The translations under genes were made by a program, and so were the position numbers. A DNA stretch of 64,000 bases from Dryas octopetala (taxonomy: Eukaryota; Streptophyta; Magnoliopsida; Rosales; Rosaceae), in contig OY992839.1 in the NCBI GenBank assembly GCA_963921425.1, positions 12,193,409 through 12,257,408 of the forward strand. Direction: 5' to 3'. How positions within the stretch are numbered: the stretch's first letter is position 1; every line of letters starts with the position of its first letter. Below the pieces are notes generated by a model. The model was given only the letters and a program-made list of their open reading frames with translations. It was not told the DNA's origin and made no database searches. This document shows positions 12,397 to 22,922 of the stretch, one piece after another.

Positions 12397-13740
12397 GAAA
12401 CAGCACCCAAACTTGTTTCTAACAAATCACACAGGGCTCAATTCCTATGGACTTCCTTTGCTGCCACACACCTTGCTTTCTTTTTTTTTCTTTAACTCAC
12501 TAGTTCTCTAGATAAGGAACAAGAAACATGTTTGAGGAGTAGTAAAGTAGAGATGTGGGGGCTGTCAAAGAAATAGGCGCACAATGGGAAGTTTACAGGG
12601 GTAATGAGGGAACAACGGGTTGGTTAAAAACAGTACAAAGATGGCCCAAATCATCTCCCAGCTATTGCATTTATTTAGGATTTCGCCTCAAGTGATACTT
12701 AGAACAAGTTCTAGAGTATGTCTGACATTAAAGTAGAATAACATGTGCCTTTAGACTAACAAGAATTTGCACCAACTTGGTAGAGTGCTCAAAAACAAGT
12801 TTTCGATTTACCATGGGAGACATAATTAACCAAGTAATCATGTGAGAACACAACAATACCCAGCAATACCCATTTCGTTCAACATAATAGAAGTAAGAAT
12901 AATGGTAAACAAACAAGCAATTTCTTATCATCGGCATTGGGGCCAATAAAAATTGAACCAAAGGAAAACAGAATCAATCAGAGTAATACCCATTAAGAAT
13001 CACACCCTCAAACCCATTGATTAATTCCCCCAAACTTGAACCGAGCATTGTCCTCAATGAGAGACACAAGAAAGTCACGCAAGGACAGAAATGAAACAGG
13101 GAGATGAGGGAAAGAAAACACCTGGTGGCTGTGCGTTGCGGAGGACGGCCAAGGAGCGGGTAGACGGCGTCGACGGCGTCGATGGTGCTGCTCAGATCGC
13201 GCAGGCGAAGGGCATGCCCTAGCCTCCTCGCGTCGCCTCTGCTCCCCAAAATATCCAGCCAAAACTTGATAACTAAAGCTGGATATTTAATAAACGTGAC
13301 CAATATAAACCTTTAAACACCTGGTGGGCCACATGGGCCTCAAACTGAAACCCCCCCCAGACTTCCTTCAACCTTGGCCCGTGATAACAGCCTTTCTCAA
13401 CCCAGCATCATCCTCTCTAGAGCATTTGCTGGAGAACACCACCGACTACCTCAGACGCGCACAAATGACACGAAAATCCCTTGGGGCAATGGAACATGAA
13501 CTGGCTTCTTCCCAATTGGAGTCGGTGGTGGAAATTTATGCCCCCCCCCAAACTTTATGTCCTCACACTGAAGGTAGCAACAGACCACTGAAAATTGAAA
13601 AAGAACAAAGTAAGTGCAGGATTTAACGACAACAAAAAATGAAAAGTAAAACAAACAAACAAAGAAATAAACAAGGAAATGCTTGGGTTGCCTCCCAAGG
13701 AGCGCTTAATTTAACGTCATTAGCTTGACATATCGAATGG
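11740..13740 (-). other. Gypsy region between pol and 3' LTR
   Basis: About 2 kb with no convincing reading frame. The longest (12974-13303, minus, 109 codons) has no envelope-like signal or transmembrane pattern I can trust. The stretch holds an exact second copy of the polypurine tract (13023-13037), related C-runs at about 13351-13358 and 13541-13556, and T-runs near 12367-12392. It is probably the degenerate site of the env-like region. Confidence 0.5.
13023..13037 (-). other. Second, internal copy of the gypsy polypurine tract
   Basis: The 15 bases are identical to those at 11725-11739 (AAGTTTGGGGGAATT on minus) but lie 1.3 kb inside the element, between pol and the 3' LTR. A third, longer G-run with the same AAGTTTGGGG start lies at about 13541-13557. 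Confidence 0.6.
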
Positions 13741-16638
13741 CTAAGGTGCTGGTGATGGTTCGGCCAAAGGTATTGAGGACTTCTCAATGTTGAATGGTGA
13801 TTCCAGGTAAGGCTTTAGGCGATGCCCATTCACTTTGAAGGTTGTTCCATTCTGAATGTGTCTTACTTCCACAGCACCATGTGGAAAAACATGTACCACA
13901 ACATAGGGACCATACCACCGCGACTTGAGCTTGCCTGGAAACAGGCGAAGTCTTGAGTTGAAGAGCAACACTTTCTGTCCAGGAAAGAACTCCCTCCTTA
14001 AGATGGTTTTGTCATGAAAGAGCTTGGTCCTGTCCTTATATATCTTAGCATTTTCGTACGCATCATTACGAATTTCATCAAGTTCATTGAGCTGGAGCTT
14101 CCTCTGTTCACCAGCAGCACCATAGTCGAAATTGAGTTGCTTGACTGCCCAGAACGCCTTATGCTCAAGCTCCATAGGAAGGTGACATGCCTTTCCATAA
14201 ACTAAACGGAATGGGGACATGCCAATTGGTGTCTTATAGGCTGTCCGATATGCCCACAGCGCATCATTAAGCTTAAGGGACCAATCCTTGCGGGAAGTAC
14301 TCACTGTCTTCTCTAGAATTCTCTTTATCTCTCTGTTGGAAACCTCAACTTGGCCACTTGTTTGTGGGTGGTATGGGGTAGCAACTTTGTGAGTGACATT
14401 GTATTTCGACAAGAGATTCTTTAGAGGTTTGTTGATGAAGTGTCGCCCCCCATCACTGATGAGGACACGAGGGGTCCCAAACCTTGGAAAGATGGTGCCT
14501 TGTAAAAGTTTCAAAACAACTTTGTGATCATTAGTTGGGGCAGCCACTGCCTCTACCCATTTGGAGACATATTCCACAGCCACTAAAATATACTCATTGC
14601 CATATGAAGAGGGAAAAGGCCCCATAAAATCCACCCCCCAGACATCAAACAATTCAATTACTAAAATCCCATGCTGAGGCATCTCATTGCGATTAGAAAT
14701 ATTGCCCACTCTTTGGCACCGATCACAAGCTGAACACCATGTGTGAGCATCTTTGAATAAGGAAGGCCAATAAAAACCACTCTGTAGGATCTTTGCTGCT
14801 GTCCTTTTTGAGCCGAAATGGCCTCCACATGCATGATCATGTGCAAATTGTAAGATGCTTGCTTGTTCAGTAGCGGGCACACACCTCCTTATCATCTGAT
14901 CAGAGCAATACTTGTAGAGATACGGTTCATCCCAAAAGTAAAACTTGACATCATGGAGAAACTTCCTTCGCTGCTGGGTACTTAATTCAAGAGGCATCAC
15001 CCCTCCAGCCAGATAATTGGCGATATCCGCATACCATGGTGTGACATGTTGGACCGCAAACAACTGTTCGTCGGGGAAGCTCTCACGCAATGGCACAATG
15101 GTGTCTTCATTTTCATGAGTGTGAGTTAGACGGGAGAGATGGTCAGCGACCACATTCTTCACACCTTGCTGATCCCGTAACTCAACATCAAATTCTTGTA
15201 ATAATAACACCCACCGAATGAGCCTTGGTTTTGCATCTTTCTTGGACATAAGGTACCTTAATGCAGCATGGTCAGTATAAACAACGATCTTAGAGCCAAG
15301 CAAATAGGATCTAAACTTCTCAAGTGCAAAAATGACAGCGAGCATCTCTTTCTCAGTAGTGGAGTAATTGAGTTGTGCATCGTTCAAGGTTTTTGAGGCA
15401 TAAGAAATAACATGTGGCAGCTTGTCCCTCCGCTGTCCTAAAACAGAACCCACTGCGTAGTCACTAGCGTCACACATTAATTCAAATGGAAGACCCCAAT
15501 CTGGAGCTATCATAATCGGCGCAGAAGTGAGAAGAGATTTCAAAGTGGTAAAAGCTTGTAAACATGATTCATCAAAGTGAAACGGAGTGTCCTTAGAAAG
15601 AAGATTGCACAAGGGTCGGCTGATTTTGGAAAAATCCTTAATAAAACGCCGATAAAAACCCGCGTGTCCTAAGAAAGACCGTACAGCCTTGACTGATGTG
15701 GGTGGTGGCAGATTGGCAATTAAATCAATCTTCGCCTTGTCTACTTCTATCCCGCGACTTGAAACCAAGTGTCCTAACACAATTCCCTGTTTCACCATAA
15801 AGTGACATTTTTCCCAGTTGAGAACAAGGTTAAATTCCTTGCACCTTTCCAAAACCATCTTCAAATTTCCAAGACAGTTATCAAAAGAGAAACCGAAAAC
15901 AGAGAAGTCATCCATGAAAATTTCAATTATTCTTTCGACCATATCGGAGAATATACTCATCATGCACCGTTGGAATGTAGCTGGAGCATTGCATAGGCCA
16001 AATGGCATACGCCGGTAGGCAAAGGTACCATAAGGGCAGGTGAATGTTGTTTTCTCTTGGTCTTCGGAAGCGATAGCAATTTGATTATAACCTGAATACC
16101 CGTCAAGAAAACAATAATGCGAGTGTCCGGCCAGCCTTTCCAACATTTGGTCAATAAATGGCAAGGGAAAGTGATCTTTCCGGGTTAAGGAGTTCAACTT
16201 CCTGTAATCTATACAGACTCGCCATCCTGTTTGCATTCGAGTGGGCACCAATTCCCCAGTTTTGTTCTCAACCACTGTGATTCCTGACTTCTTTGGTACA
16301 ACTTGGGTAGGACTAACCCACTGGCTGTCAGAGATGGGGTATATCACGCCTACATCCAGGAGTTTGAGTACCTCTTTTCGGACTACTTCTTTCATATTTG
16401 GATTCAAACGCTGCTGAGCTTCTATGGTGGGCTTCGACCCTTCTTCCAAAAAGATCCTGTGCATGCAAACCGCGGGGCTTATACCCTTGATATCAGCAAT
16501 GGACCAGCCGAGAGCTGATTTATTTTCTCCTAGAAGCTGCAGCAGTTTCAGTTCCTCAGTCTTGCTCAAATCTGATGCTATGATTACTGGCAATGTGTCA
16601 GCTTCGCCCAAAAATGCATACTTCAAATGAGATGGCAA
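13741..16638 (-). CDS. Gypsy pol: reverse transcriptase, RNase H, integrase
   Basis: A 965-codon open frame. Reverse transcriptase covers about residues 80-330, with the catalytic motif FMDDFS near residue 241 and the Athila signature QGIVLGH downstream. RNase H follows (TDHAALRYL, then VADHLSRL at about 490-500). Integrase has the HHCC zinc domain (HACGGHFG ... CSACDRC, about 590-650) and a catalytic D,D(35)E core: VDFMGP near 670, SDGGRHF near 728 and the E of GQVEVSNRE near 764. The C-terminal tail ([15 protein letters not shown]) is typical. The frame is open upstream of the first Met to about 16745 and overlaps the gag frame by roughly 40 bases; the two differ by one register, so pol needs a frameshift or is cut off by a one-base mutation. 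No stop breaks the enzyme domains. Confidence 0.92.
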   Translation of the reverse strand: MPSHLKYAFLGEADTLPVIIASDLSKTEELKLLQLLGENKSALGWSIADIKGISPAVCMHRIFLEEGSKPTIEAQQRLNPNMKEVVRKEVLKLLDVGVIYPISDSQWVSPTQVVPKKSGITVVENKTGELVPTRMQTGWRVCIDYRKLNSLTRKDHFPLPFIDQMLERLAGHSHYCFLDGYSGYNQIAIASEDQEKTTFTCPYGTFAYRRMPFGLCNAPATFQRCMMSIFSDMVERIIEIFMDDFSVFGFSFDNCLGNLKMVLERCKEFNLVLNWEKCHFMVKQGIVLGHLVSSRGIEVDKAKIDLIANLPPPTSVKAVRSFLGHAGFYRRFIKDFSKISRPLCNLLSKDTPFHFDESCLQAFTTLKSLLTSAPIMIAPDWGLPFELMCDASDYAVGSVLGQRRDKLPHVISYASKTLNDAQLNYSTTEKEMLAVIFALEKFRSYLLGSKIVVYTDHAALRYLMSKKDAKPRLIRWVLLLQEFDVELRDQQGVKNVVADHLSRLTHTHENEDTIVPLRESFPDEQLFAVQHVTPWYADIANYLAGGVMPLELSTQQRRKFLHDVKFYFWDEPYLYKYCSDQMIRRCVPATEQASILQFAHDHACGGHFGSKRTAAKILQSGFYWPSLFKDAHTWCSACDRCQRVGNISNRNEMPQHGILVIELFDVWGVDFMGPFPSSYGNEYILVAVEYVSKWVEAVAAPTNDHKVVLKLLQGTIFPRFGTPRVLISDGGRHFINKPLKNLLSKYNVTHKVATPYHPQTSGQVEVSNREIKRILEKTVSTSRKDWSLKLNDALWAYRTAYKTPIGMSPFRLVYGKACHLPMELEHKAFWAVKQLNFDYGAAGEQRKLQLNELDEIRNDAYENAKIYKDRTKLFHDKTILRREFFPGQKVLLFNSRLRLFPGKLKSRWYGPYVVVHVFPHGAVEVRHIQNGTTFKVNGHRLKPYLESPFNIEKSSIPLAEPSPAP

Positions 16639-16709
16639 CGACTTGAGTTCTAATACTGGTGGCTTAATTACGGAAGGTACAGCAGCTGGTGGTGGCGTGC
16701 CAAGAGGTT

Positions 16710-19100
16710 CTACAGCTTGTCTCCATCGTGGCGCTGCAGGGGTGTCGCCTCAAGTGCAGCCACTACCTCAAGTGTCTCATCCTCAGCAAATTCTTCAAAC
16801 TCAGAGCACGTAAGGCATGTCTCCAGCTCATCACTTGCTGAAGAAATTAAAAATTGAGCATGTATAATCGGGTCAAGAACATCCACGCGATGACACTCCT
16901 CCACATCACTGGGTTTTTTTAAGGCGCCAAACATTCGAAACTCCACTGATTCACCATCAATTCTGAGCTTAAGAGTACCTTGCTGCACGTCTATTAATGC
17001 ACCAGCAGTAGCAAGGAATGGCCGGCCAAGTAAAATGGGAAGATTCCTATCTTCTTCCATGTCAAGCACCAGAAAATCCGCCGGTATCACAAACTGCTCC
17101 ACTTTAATTAACACATCTTCGACAAGGCCCTTAGGATAAGTGACTGAACGATCCGCTAGCTGTAGTGAGACAGACGTCTTTCTTAGCTCTCCGATGCCAA
17201 GCTGCGAGAAAATAGAAAAAGGCATAAGATTCACACTAGAACCAAGATCCAAGAAAGCTTTATCAAACTTAGATTCACCAATAATACAAGGCAAAGTGAA
17301 ACTCCCTGGATCTTGTAATTTTGGGGGCATCTTATTGAAGAGGACGGCGCTGCACTCCTTAGTGAGTTCAATTTTTTCATGGTCCACAAATCTTCTCTTG
17401 TTCGTACACACATCTTTCAAAAACTTGGCATATGTGGGAATGTGCTTGATGGCTTCTAATAATGGGAGATTAATTTGAACCTTCTTAAACACTTCCAAAA
17501 TATCCTTCATGTGCTCACTCTGCTTCTGTTTTTGCTGCCTGGAAGGAAAGGGTAAAGTAGGCACATATTTGTTGACAAGAGGCAACTCGGATGCAACATT
17601 TATTGGGCTTTCAATTTCGCCACTTTCAGGTGCAGCGGCAGGTATGGTTTCCTCGGCTTCCTTTTGCTTTTGTGCTGCAATTTCTTCTCTCCGATCATAT
17701 GGCTTACCACTCCTTAGAGTCCGGACAACCTTAGCATGCTCTAATCCTCTTGGATTCGGTTCAGGCTGGCTAGGTAGTCTACCCATCCCCCTTTCGGTCA
17801 AAGTAGAAGCTAGTTGGCTGACTTGTGTCTCCAGACTTGCTATGGCTTTGGTGTTAGCTTGCTGGCCCTTTTGAGACTCTTGAAACATTTGTTGCATCTG
17901 AATTTGATTTTGCATAAGCTGCTGCATCATGTCTTCCACCCCAAGTTTTTTCGGCTCTACTGGAGCTTGAGTCTGCTGAAAGGGAGGGTTACGTGGAGCT
18001 TGTGGTTGATTATTGTTGCTCCATGAGAAGTTAGGGTGATACTTCCAGCCAGGATTATATGTATTTGAGAATGGGTCAGTCCTAACATTTCGGTTGTAGG
18101 AATTCACCAAACTTGCTTGTTCTTGTACAAACTCCGGAAAATCAACCCCATTGGGACAAGAAATCGTGGCATGACCAATGACATCGCAAATAGCGCAGAT
18201 TTCTTGTGATGGCGTCCTCCCATTCATAGCAAGTAGCGCATCCAATTTGCTGGCAATGGAATCAACCTGCGCCTTTGAAGCAAAAACATTCGAATGGTTA
18301 CTCTCATTCACTCCAGCACACCTTTCTCTCGCATCAGAATGTTGCGTTTCCATTGCTAGGCTGTCAAACAGAGTTTGACATTCAACTGTGGTCTTATTTT
18401 TAATGGATCCACCTGCATAGTTATTCACTGCAGCCTTACTAGAAACGGTCAGTGCCTTATAAAATATACGCATTAAAACAAGGGAAGGCAAACCATGATG
18501 AGGGCACTGAATTAACAAATTATTAAATCGCTCCCATGCCTCAGAAAATGACTCATTTGCTTGTTGATTGAATTGCATGATCTTGTCCCTTAATGCATCG
18601 GTTTTCTGGGCTGAGAAAAACTTCTCCAAGAACTTGTTTTGAATCTCAGTCCAGCTGGTTAGTGATCTCGGCCTCAAAGAATTCAGCCACATCTTTGCCT
18701 TGTCCTTCAAAGTGTAAGGAAAGATCTTCATCCTTAAGTGCTCCTCCGTGACTCCTTCTGTCAAAGGCATATTAGAAACCATGTTAAAAATGTCACGAAT
18801 ATGAACTAATGGATCTTCATTATTTAAACCATGAAAGGAAGGAATCATGTTAAAATGAATATTTTTTAATTCATAATTCCTGGCTGCCGCAGGGAGAATG
18901 ATGCTCGATGGTGATGTCGGAATTGTTGGGATGTCAAGGTCTCCCATTGTCTCGTTGGGTACAAGAGCCATCCTTTCCTCCCTCTGACGAATCTCCTCTT
19001 CTATATCCTCTCTACGTTTCCTGCGAATTTCCTTGAGCTTTTGTTCAATCTCCGGCTGAAATTCTACAAGTTCACAATCCGAAGATCGTGTACCAGTCAT
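16710..19100 (-). CDS. Gypsy gag and aspartic protease
   Basis: About 796 codons from the first ATG (19100, [14 protein letters not shown]); the frame is open a little further up, into the primer site. A retrotransposon gag capsid region lies at about residues 60-260, one CCHC zinc knuckle ([14 protein letters not shown]) near 300, a glutamine-rich stretch near 390-420 and a retropepsin-like protease near 600-690. The protease active site reads DLGSS where most retropepsins have D-S/T-G; DLG is the form Athila-type elements usually carry. The frame ends at 16710, 72 bases before the pol Met and one register away from pol. No internal stop. Confidence 0.9.
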   Translation of the reverse strand: MTGTRSSDCELVEFQPEIEQKLKEIRRKRREDIEEEIRQREERMALVPNETMGDLDIPTIPTSPSSIILPAAARNYELKNIHFNMIPSFHGLNNEDPLVHIRDIFNMVSNMPLTEGVTEEHLRMKIFPYTLKDKAKMWLNSLRPRSLTSWTEIQNKFLEKFFSAQKTDALRDKIMQFNQQANESFSEAWERFNNLLIQCPHHGLPSLVLMRIFYKALTVSSKAAVNNYAGGSIKNKTTVECQTLFDSLAMETQHSDARERCAGVNESNHSNVFASKAQVDSIASKLDALLAMNGRTPSQEICAICDVIGHATISCPNGVDFPEFVQEQASLVNSYNRNVRTDPFSNTYNPGWKYHPNFSWSNNNQPQAPRNPPFQQTQAPVEPKKLGVEDMMQQLMQNQIQMQQMFQESQKGQQANTKAIASLETQVSQLASTLTERGMGRLPSQPEPNPRGLEHAKVVRTLRSGKPYDRREEIAAQKQKEAEETIPAAAPESGEIESPINVASELPLVNKYVPTLPFPSRQQKQKQSEHMKDILEVFKKVQINLPLLEAIKHIPTYAKFLKDVCTNKRRFVDHEKIELTKECSAVLFNKMPPKLQDPGSFTLPCIIGESKFDKAFLDLGSSVNLMPFSIFSQLGIGELRKTSVSLQLADRSVTYPKGLVEDVLIKVEQFVIPADFLVLDMEEDRNLPILLGRPFLATAGALIDVQQGTLKLRIDGESVEFRMFGALKKPSDVEECHRVDVLDPIIHAQFLISSASDELETCLTCSEFEEFAEDETLEVVAALEATPLQRHDGDKL

Positions 19101-19141
19101 CCACCATGCAAAGGACAGTTTAATGAATTGAATTAGACGCA

Positions 19142-19160
19142 ATCCCCGGCAACGGCGCCA
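19142..19160 (-). other. Gypsy primer-binding site (tRNA-Asp)
   Basis: On the plus strand ATCCCCGGCAACGGCGCCA is the exact 3' end of plant tRNA-Asp including CCA, so the minus strand is its complement. It lies 19 bases inside the 5' LTR (19180-20324). Asp priming is typical of Athila. Confidence 0.92.
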
Positions 19161-19179
19161 AAAACTTGATATGTATTTT

Positions 19180-20324
19180 TGAAATGCCTAAAAGAAAAGA
19201 CAAATAAAAACCCCAAATTAAATTACTCGCAAGCGCACAAGTCCGTAGTAGAATAGAGTTACGCAAGTACGAGGTCGAACCACAAGGATTGGTTAATCAA
19301 CTCATTTAAACGGAGATATTGAGATTCACAATAAATAAATAAGACAATATTTAATTAAGATATGGGCAAAGCAACAAGATAACAAAGTAACGTTAACAAT
19401 CAATTAAATAAAATACTCGAGCAAAGAATCCACCACTAAAAATCCTATCTAACTTCTAGTCACCTTATCTTCAGTTCACTTAATTAATAGTGTCGGCTAT
19501 CCTTTTGGACACGACTTGCCTATGGTATTTAGAACAAGTCTATTACTTTCACATGCAAGTCGCCTATGGTATTTAGAACAAATCTGTCATGCAAAAGAGT
19601 CTTTTGAGTTCAAAGAATTTATTAACTAGCCATGCACATCCCAAGAGTATGGTATTTACCCAAAGCATATACAGACCTTATCCACATGAAGCTAAACCCA
19701 AACCCTGTATGGTATCTACATAAGTTTGCATCAAATAACTCAATTAACAACCCAGATGGTGATCAAACATCCATGTAATTATTCGAGTATGAATCGGTGA
19801 ATAAGAATCCCACTATCAAGAAAACAACCAAAGATAAAATAACAATAGAACTAGATTATCATCTTAGGGCTTCATCCTGCCCTAGTAATATATTTAGTTA
19901 CACAAATCCATCAAGAAAAACCAATAAAAGTCATGGCAAAAACCACCCAAACTGCCTACTGCTCTTCTCCAAAGTGGCGTCCTTCCTTCCAGCCAACGTC
20001 TTCAGTCCAAGCCTCCTTCACGCCCTCCAAGAATCCTCTTTAACCACGCCTCTGCCCTATTATATATTGTCCCGTTTTCAGCAAGTAATCTCCTTCCCCT
20101 TGGACTAGGTTGCGGCACCACTAGGAAATAGGGGCTGACTTGGAGTCCTTCTTTCATTAGGAGAATCACCTAGCCTTGTCAGCAAATATTCATTCAAAAA
20201 TCCCTCAGTGGTCCCAGCAAACTGAAAGTATAGAAAACAAAGTAATAAGTCCTTATTTAACCCAAAAAACCTTACAAAAACCAATTAAAATAGGCTTAAA
20301 GACAGAGACATTAGACACCCATCA
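19180..20324 (-). repeat. Gypsy 5' LTR (right copy)
   Basis: 1145 bp, offset exactly 8600 from the left copy with one difference seen. As the element is on the minus strand this is the promoter LTR; a TATA-like AATATATAATAGG lies at about 20058-20070. Confidence 0.95.
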
Positions 20325-20329
20325 TTCTC

Positions 20330-20942
20330 ACTCATAGCTCCATCGAACACCACCACTGCGTCTCGACCGTGAAGATCCTCACCAGCATCGCCGATCGCCC
20401 ATCGCAGCTATAAATCGCTCCCCGCAGCTGCCGATCGCTCACTATGCCGCTGCCGCCAAGAGACCTGCTGCTGCTGCTCCCACCTCACCGCCGCGAAGCC
20501 GAGACCTGCTGCTGCTCCCATCTCGCCGCTGCCCCCATCTAGCCATTGCTCTATCTACTCATCCATCTCAACCTTTCATTCCGTTGCTTAATTGCCTCTG
20601 CCCAATGCAAATTTTCTCCAAGAAGAGGTGACCAAAAGGAAGAAGCAGAGAAAGGGAGAGAACAAAGAAAGAAAAGAGAAGAAAGGAGAAGACTCTCCTG
20701 GTCTGGCAGTGCGCACACGCAAGAAAAATAAGGGAGGAGAAAAGAAGAAAAAAAAAAATTGGGGGTGTGATCACTATTCACGCAATAGTGGTACTGTTCA
20801 TCAGCAGACACTATTCATACAATAGTTGTACTGTTCATAGGGGGTACTGTTCATCCGTGGACACTATTCATCCGCGGGTACTGTTCATCCGTGAACCATT
20901 TTTTATCAGCGAGTTTAGAGAGACCCGTATTAAGTGGAAGCA
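20330..20942 (+). other. Copia leader (untranslated) region
   Basis: Continues the copia element after the gypsy insertion. The first part is rich in CTGCTGC and CCGC; 20620-20760 is a purine-rich GAAAGAAAAGAGAAG stretch; then comes the ACTRTTCAT array (20768-20900) before the gag start. Confidence 0.6.
20768..20900 (+). repeat. Tandem ACTRTTCAT motif array in the copia leader
   Basis: Seven copies of a 9-base core alternate between CACTATTCA(T/C) and TACTGTTCAT, spaced about 16-20 bp, each followed by variable CCGTGG/CAATAG-type spacers. The array ends 40 bases before the gag ATG. Regular spacing in a leader could mark a packaging, regulatory or protein-binding region, but no function is known to me. 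Confidence 0.75.
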
Positions 20943-22889
20943 ATGGCATCCGACAAGGATACATCCAAAATTGAGAAATTTGACGGTACAAATTTCGGCT
21001 TTTGGAAGATGCAAATGGAAGACCACCTGTATCAGAAGGATCTATTCTTGCCTTTGGGAGAAAAGCCAGCAGACGTGAAGGATTTCGATTGGCAGTTGCT
21101 TGACCGGAAAGCTCTCGGCACTGTGAGGTTAACGTTGTCGAAATCTGTTGCCTTCAACATCAAGAACGAGAAGACAACAACATCTTTAATGGCAGCCCTT
21201 TCCAGTATGTATGAACAACCGTCTGCAGCAAACAAGGTACATTTGATTAAAAAGTTATTTAATCTGAAAATGGCCGAAGGAAGTAGTTTTAGTCAGCACC
21301 TTAATGATTTCAATGAAGTGACAGATCAACTAAGTTTAGTTGAAATCACATTCAGTGATGAAGTTCGAGCCTTGTTAATTCTCGGGCAGTTACCTGAGAG
21401 TTGGAAAGGCACAGTTACTGCAATAAGTGGCTCCGCAGGTAAATCAAAATTAAAATTCGATGATGCCGTAAGTATGATTTTGACGGAGGAGATCAGGATG
21501 CAGTCATATGGTGCTTCCACTTCTGGATCGGCTTTAAATGTGGAAAGCAGAGGTAGAAGTTCAAACAAAGGAAATGGTCGCAACAGACAAAATAATCGTG
21601 GGAGATCCAGGAATGGAAGATCAAGATCCAGGAATCCCAATAATTCCAACAACTCTAAGACCATAGAGTGTTGGAATTGTGGCAAGACCGGGCACTACAA
21701 AAATCAGTGCAAGGCTCCGAAGAAGGAACCAGAAACAAAGGCAGAAGCGAATGTTGGCACTACCTCAGAACCAGAAGATGCATTGATATGCTCTTTGGAG
21801 AGAAAGGAGGATTCTTGGGTGTTAGACTCTGGAGCATCATTTCATGCCACTTCATGCAAAGAGTTGCTTGAAAGGTATGTACCTGGTAATTTTGGAAAAG
21901 TATATCTTGGTAATGATTGTCCCTGCGATATTATTGGCAAAGGTGAAGTGCAGATTAAGTTGAACGGGTCTGTATGGAAGCTGAAAGATGTCAGATACAT
22001 TCCCGACCTAAGGAAGAATTTAATCTCAGTGGGGCAGTTGGCAAATGAAGGTCATACTACAACCTTCCACGGTGACACTTGGAAAATCTCAAAGGGCGCA
22101 ATGACAATTGCTCGAGGAAATAAGAGTGGCACCCTCTATATGACAGCGGATTCTCGCTGGTCAATCTCAGTTGCCACAGGAAAAGAAGACTCAAACCTAT
22201 GGCACCAGAGACTTGGTCACATGAGTGAGAAGGGACTCAAAGTCATGCATTCGAAAGGGAAGCTACCAGGTCTGCAATCAGTTGGAACAGACATGTGTGA
22301 AGATTGCATACTAGGAAAACAAAAGAGAGTTAGCTTCCAGACAGGTGCTCGATCCCCAAAGAAGGAGAAACTTGAGCTAGTCCATTCCGACGTTTGGGGA
22401 CCGACAAACGTCTCATCCATTGGTGGAAAGTCATATTTCGTGACTTTTATTGACGACCACTCTCGGAAGGTATGGGTTTATTTTCTGAGACATAAGTCAG
22501 AAGTCTTTGATATGTTAAGAAAATGGAAAGCAATGGTAGAAAATGAGACAGGTTTGAAGATTAAGAAGCTGAGATCCGACAACGGTGGTGAATACGAGGA
22601 CACCAATTTTAAGAAGTTCTGCTATGAGCACGGCATCAGAATGGAGAGAACCATGCCGGGTACACCACAACATAATGGTGTAGCTGAGCGCATGAATCGA
22701 ACGTTGACTGAAAGAGCAAGAAGCATGCGTATGCAGTCAGGCTTACCAAAGCAATTTTGGGCAGAAGCAGTCAACACAGCAGCTTATCTAATCAATAGAG
22801 GTCCTTCAGTACCTTTGGAGCACAGGATACCAGAGGAGGTATGGAGCGGTAAAGAGATAGAACTTTCACACTTACGCACACATCAGTGA
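20943..22889 (+). CDS. Copia gag, protease and integrase (truncated)
   Basis: Begins at ATG 20943 (MASDKDTSKIEKFDG); the frame is open slightly upstream. A UBN2/gag region comes first, then an RG/NR-rich linker and the zinc knuckle CWNCGKTGHYKNQC near residue 245, the protease active site LDSGASFHAT near 297, and the GAG-pre-integrase HQRLGHMS...CEDCILGKQ near 420-460. The integrase catalytic D (HSDVWGP), D (SDNGGEY) and E (AERMNRT) fall near 484, 548 and 584. It stops at TGA 22887-22889, where a small duplication has put the frame out of register just before the conserved GCVAYAH block. Product order and spacing match Tork/Tnt1-like polyproteins. Confidence 0.9.
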   Translation: MASDKDTSKIEKFDGTNFGFWKMQMEDHLYQKDLFLPLGEKPADVKDFDWQLLDRKALGTVRLTLSKSVAFNIKNEKTTTSLMAALSSMYEQPSAANKVHLIKKLFNLKMAEGSSFSQHLNDFNEVTDQLSLVEITFSDEVRALLILGQLPESWKGTVTAISGSAGKSKLKFDDAVSMILTEEIRMQSYGASTSGSALNVESRGRSSNKGNGRNRQNNRGRSRNGRSRSRNPNNSNNSKTIECWNCGKTGHYKNQCKAPKKEPETKAEANVGTTSEPEDALICSLERKEDSWVLDSGASFHATSCKELLERYVPGNFGKVYLGNDCPCDIIGKGEVQIKLNGSVWKLKDVRYIPDLRKNLISVGQLANEGHTTTFHGDTWKISKGAMTIARGNKSGTLYMTADSRWSISVATGKEDSNLWHQRLGHMSEKGLKVMHSKGKLPGLQSVGTDMCEDCILGKQKRVSFQTGARSPKKEKLELVHSDVWGPTNVSSIGGKSYFVTFIDDHSRKVWVYFLRHKSEVFDMLRKWKAMVENETGLKIKKLRSDNGGEYEDTNFKKFCYEHGIRMERTMPGTPQHNGVAERMNRTLTERARSMRMQSGLPKQFWAEAVNTAAYLINRGPSVPLEHRIPEEVWSGKEIELSHLRTHQ

Positions 22890-22922
22890 TCGGTTGTGTA
22901 GCTTACGCACACATCAGTGATC
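22871..22922 (+). repeat. Direct duplication breaking the copia frame
   Basis: A 21-base segment starting CTTACGCACACATCAGTG at 22871-22891 recurs at 22902-22922, 31 bases apart. The first copy sits where integrase should run into the GCVAYAH block, brings in the TGA and shifts the register. The later copy is in its normal place. Confidence 0.85.

Larger units (their letters stand above)
10580..20324 (-). mobile_element. Athila-like Ty3-gypsy retrotransposon, nested in the copia leader
   Basis: Two 1145-bp LTRs flank a minus-strand element of 9745 bp. The 5-bp duplication TTCTC is perfect (10575-10579 and 20325-20329). The primer site is a full match to the tRNA-Asp 3' end, and the pol sequence ([33 protein letters not shown]) is Athila type. 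The LTRs differ at one base by my count (10686 T, 19286 G), so insertion is very recent and later than the copia insertion. Gag-protease and pol lie in two frames. No envelope-like reading frame is visible in the 2 kb after pol, where some Athila members have one. Confidence 0.95.

Noticed and set aside
12974..13303. 109-codon minus-strand frame after pol, possible env-like protein
   Set aside because: No signal peptide or transmembrane pattern that stands out, overlapped by another frame of similar size, and GC-rich composition explains its length.
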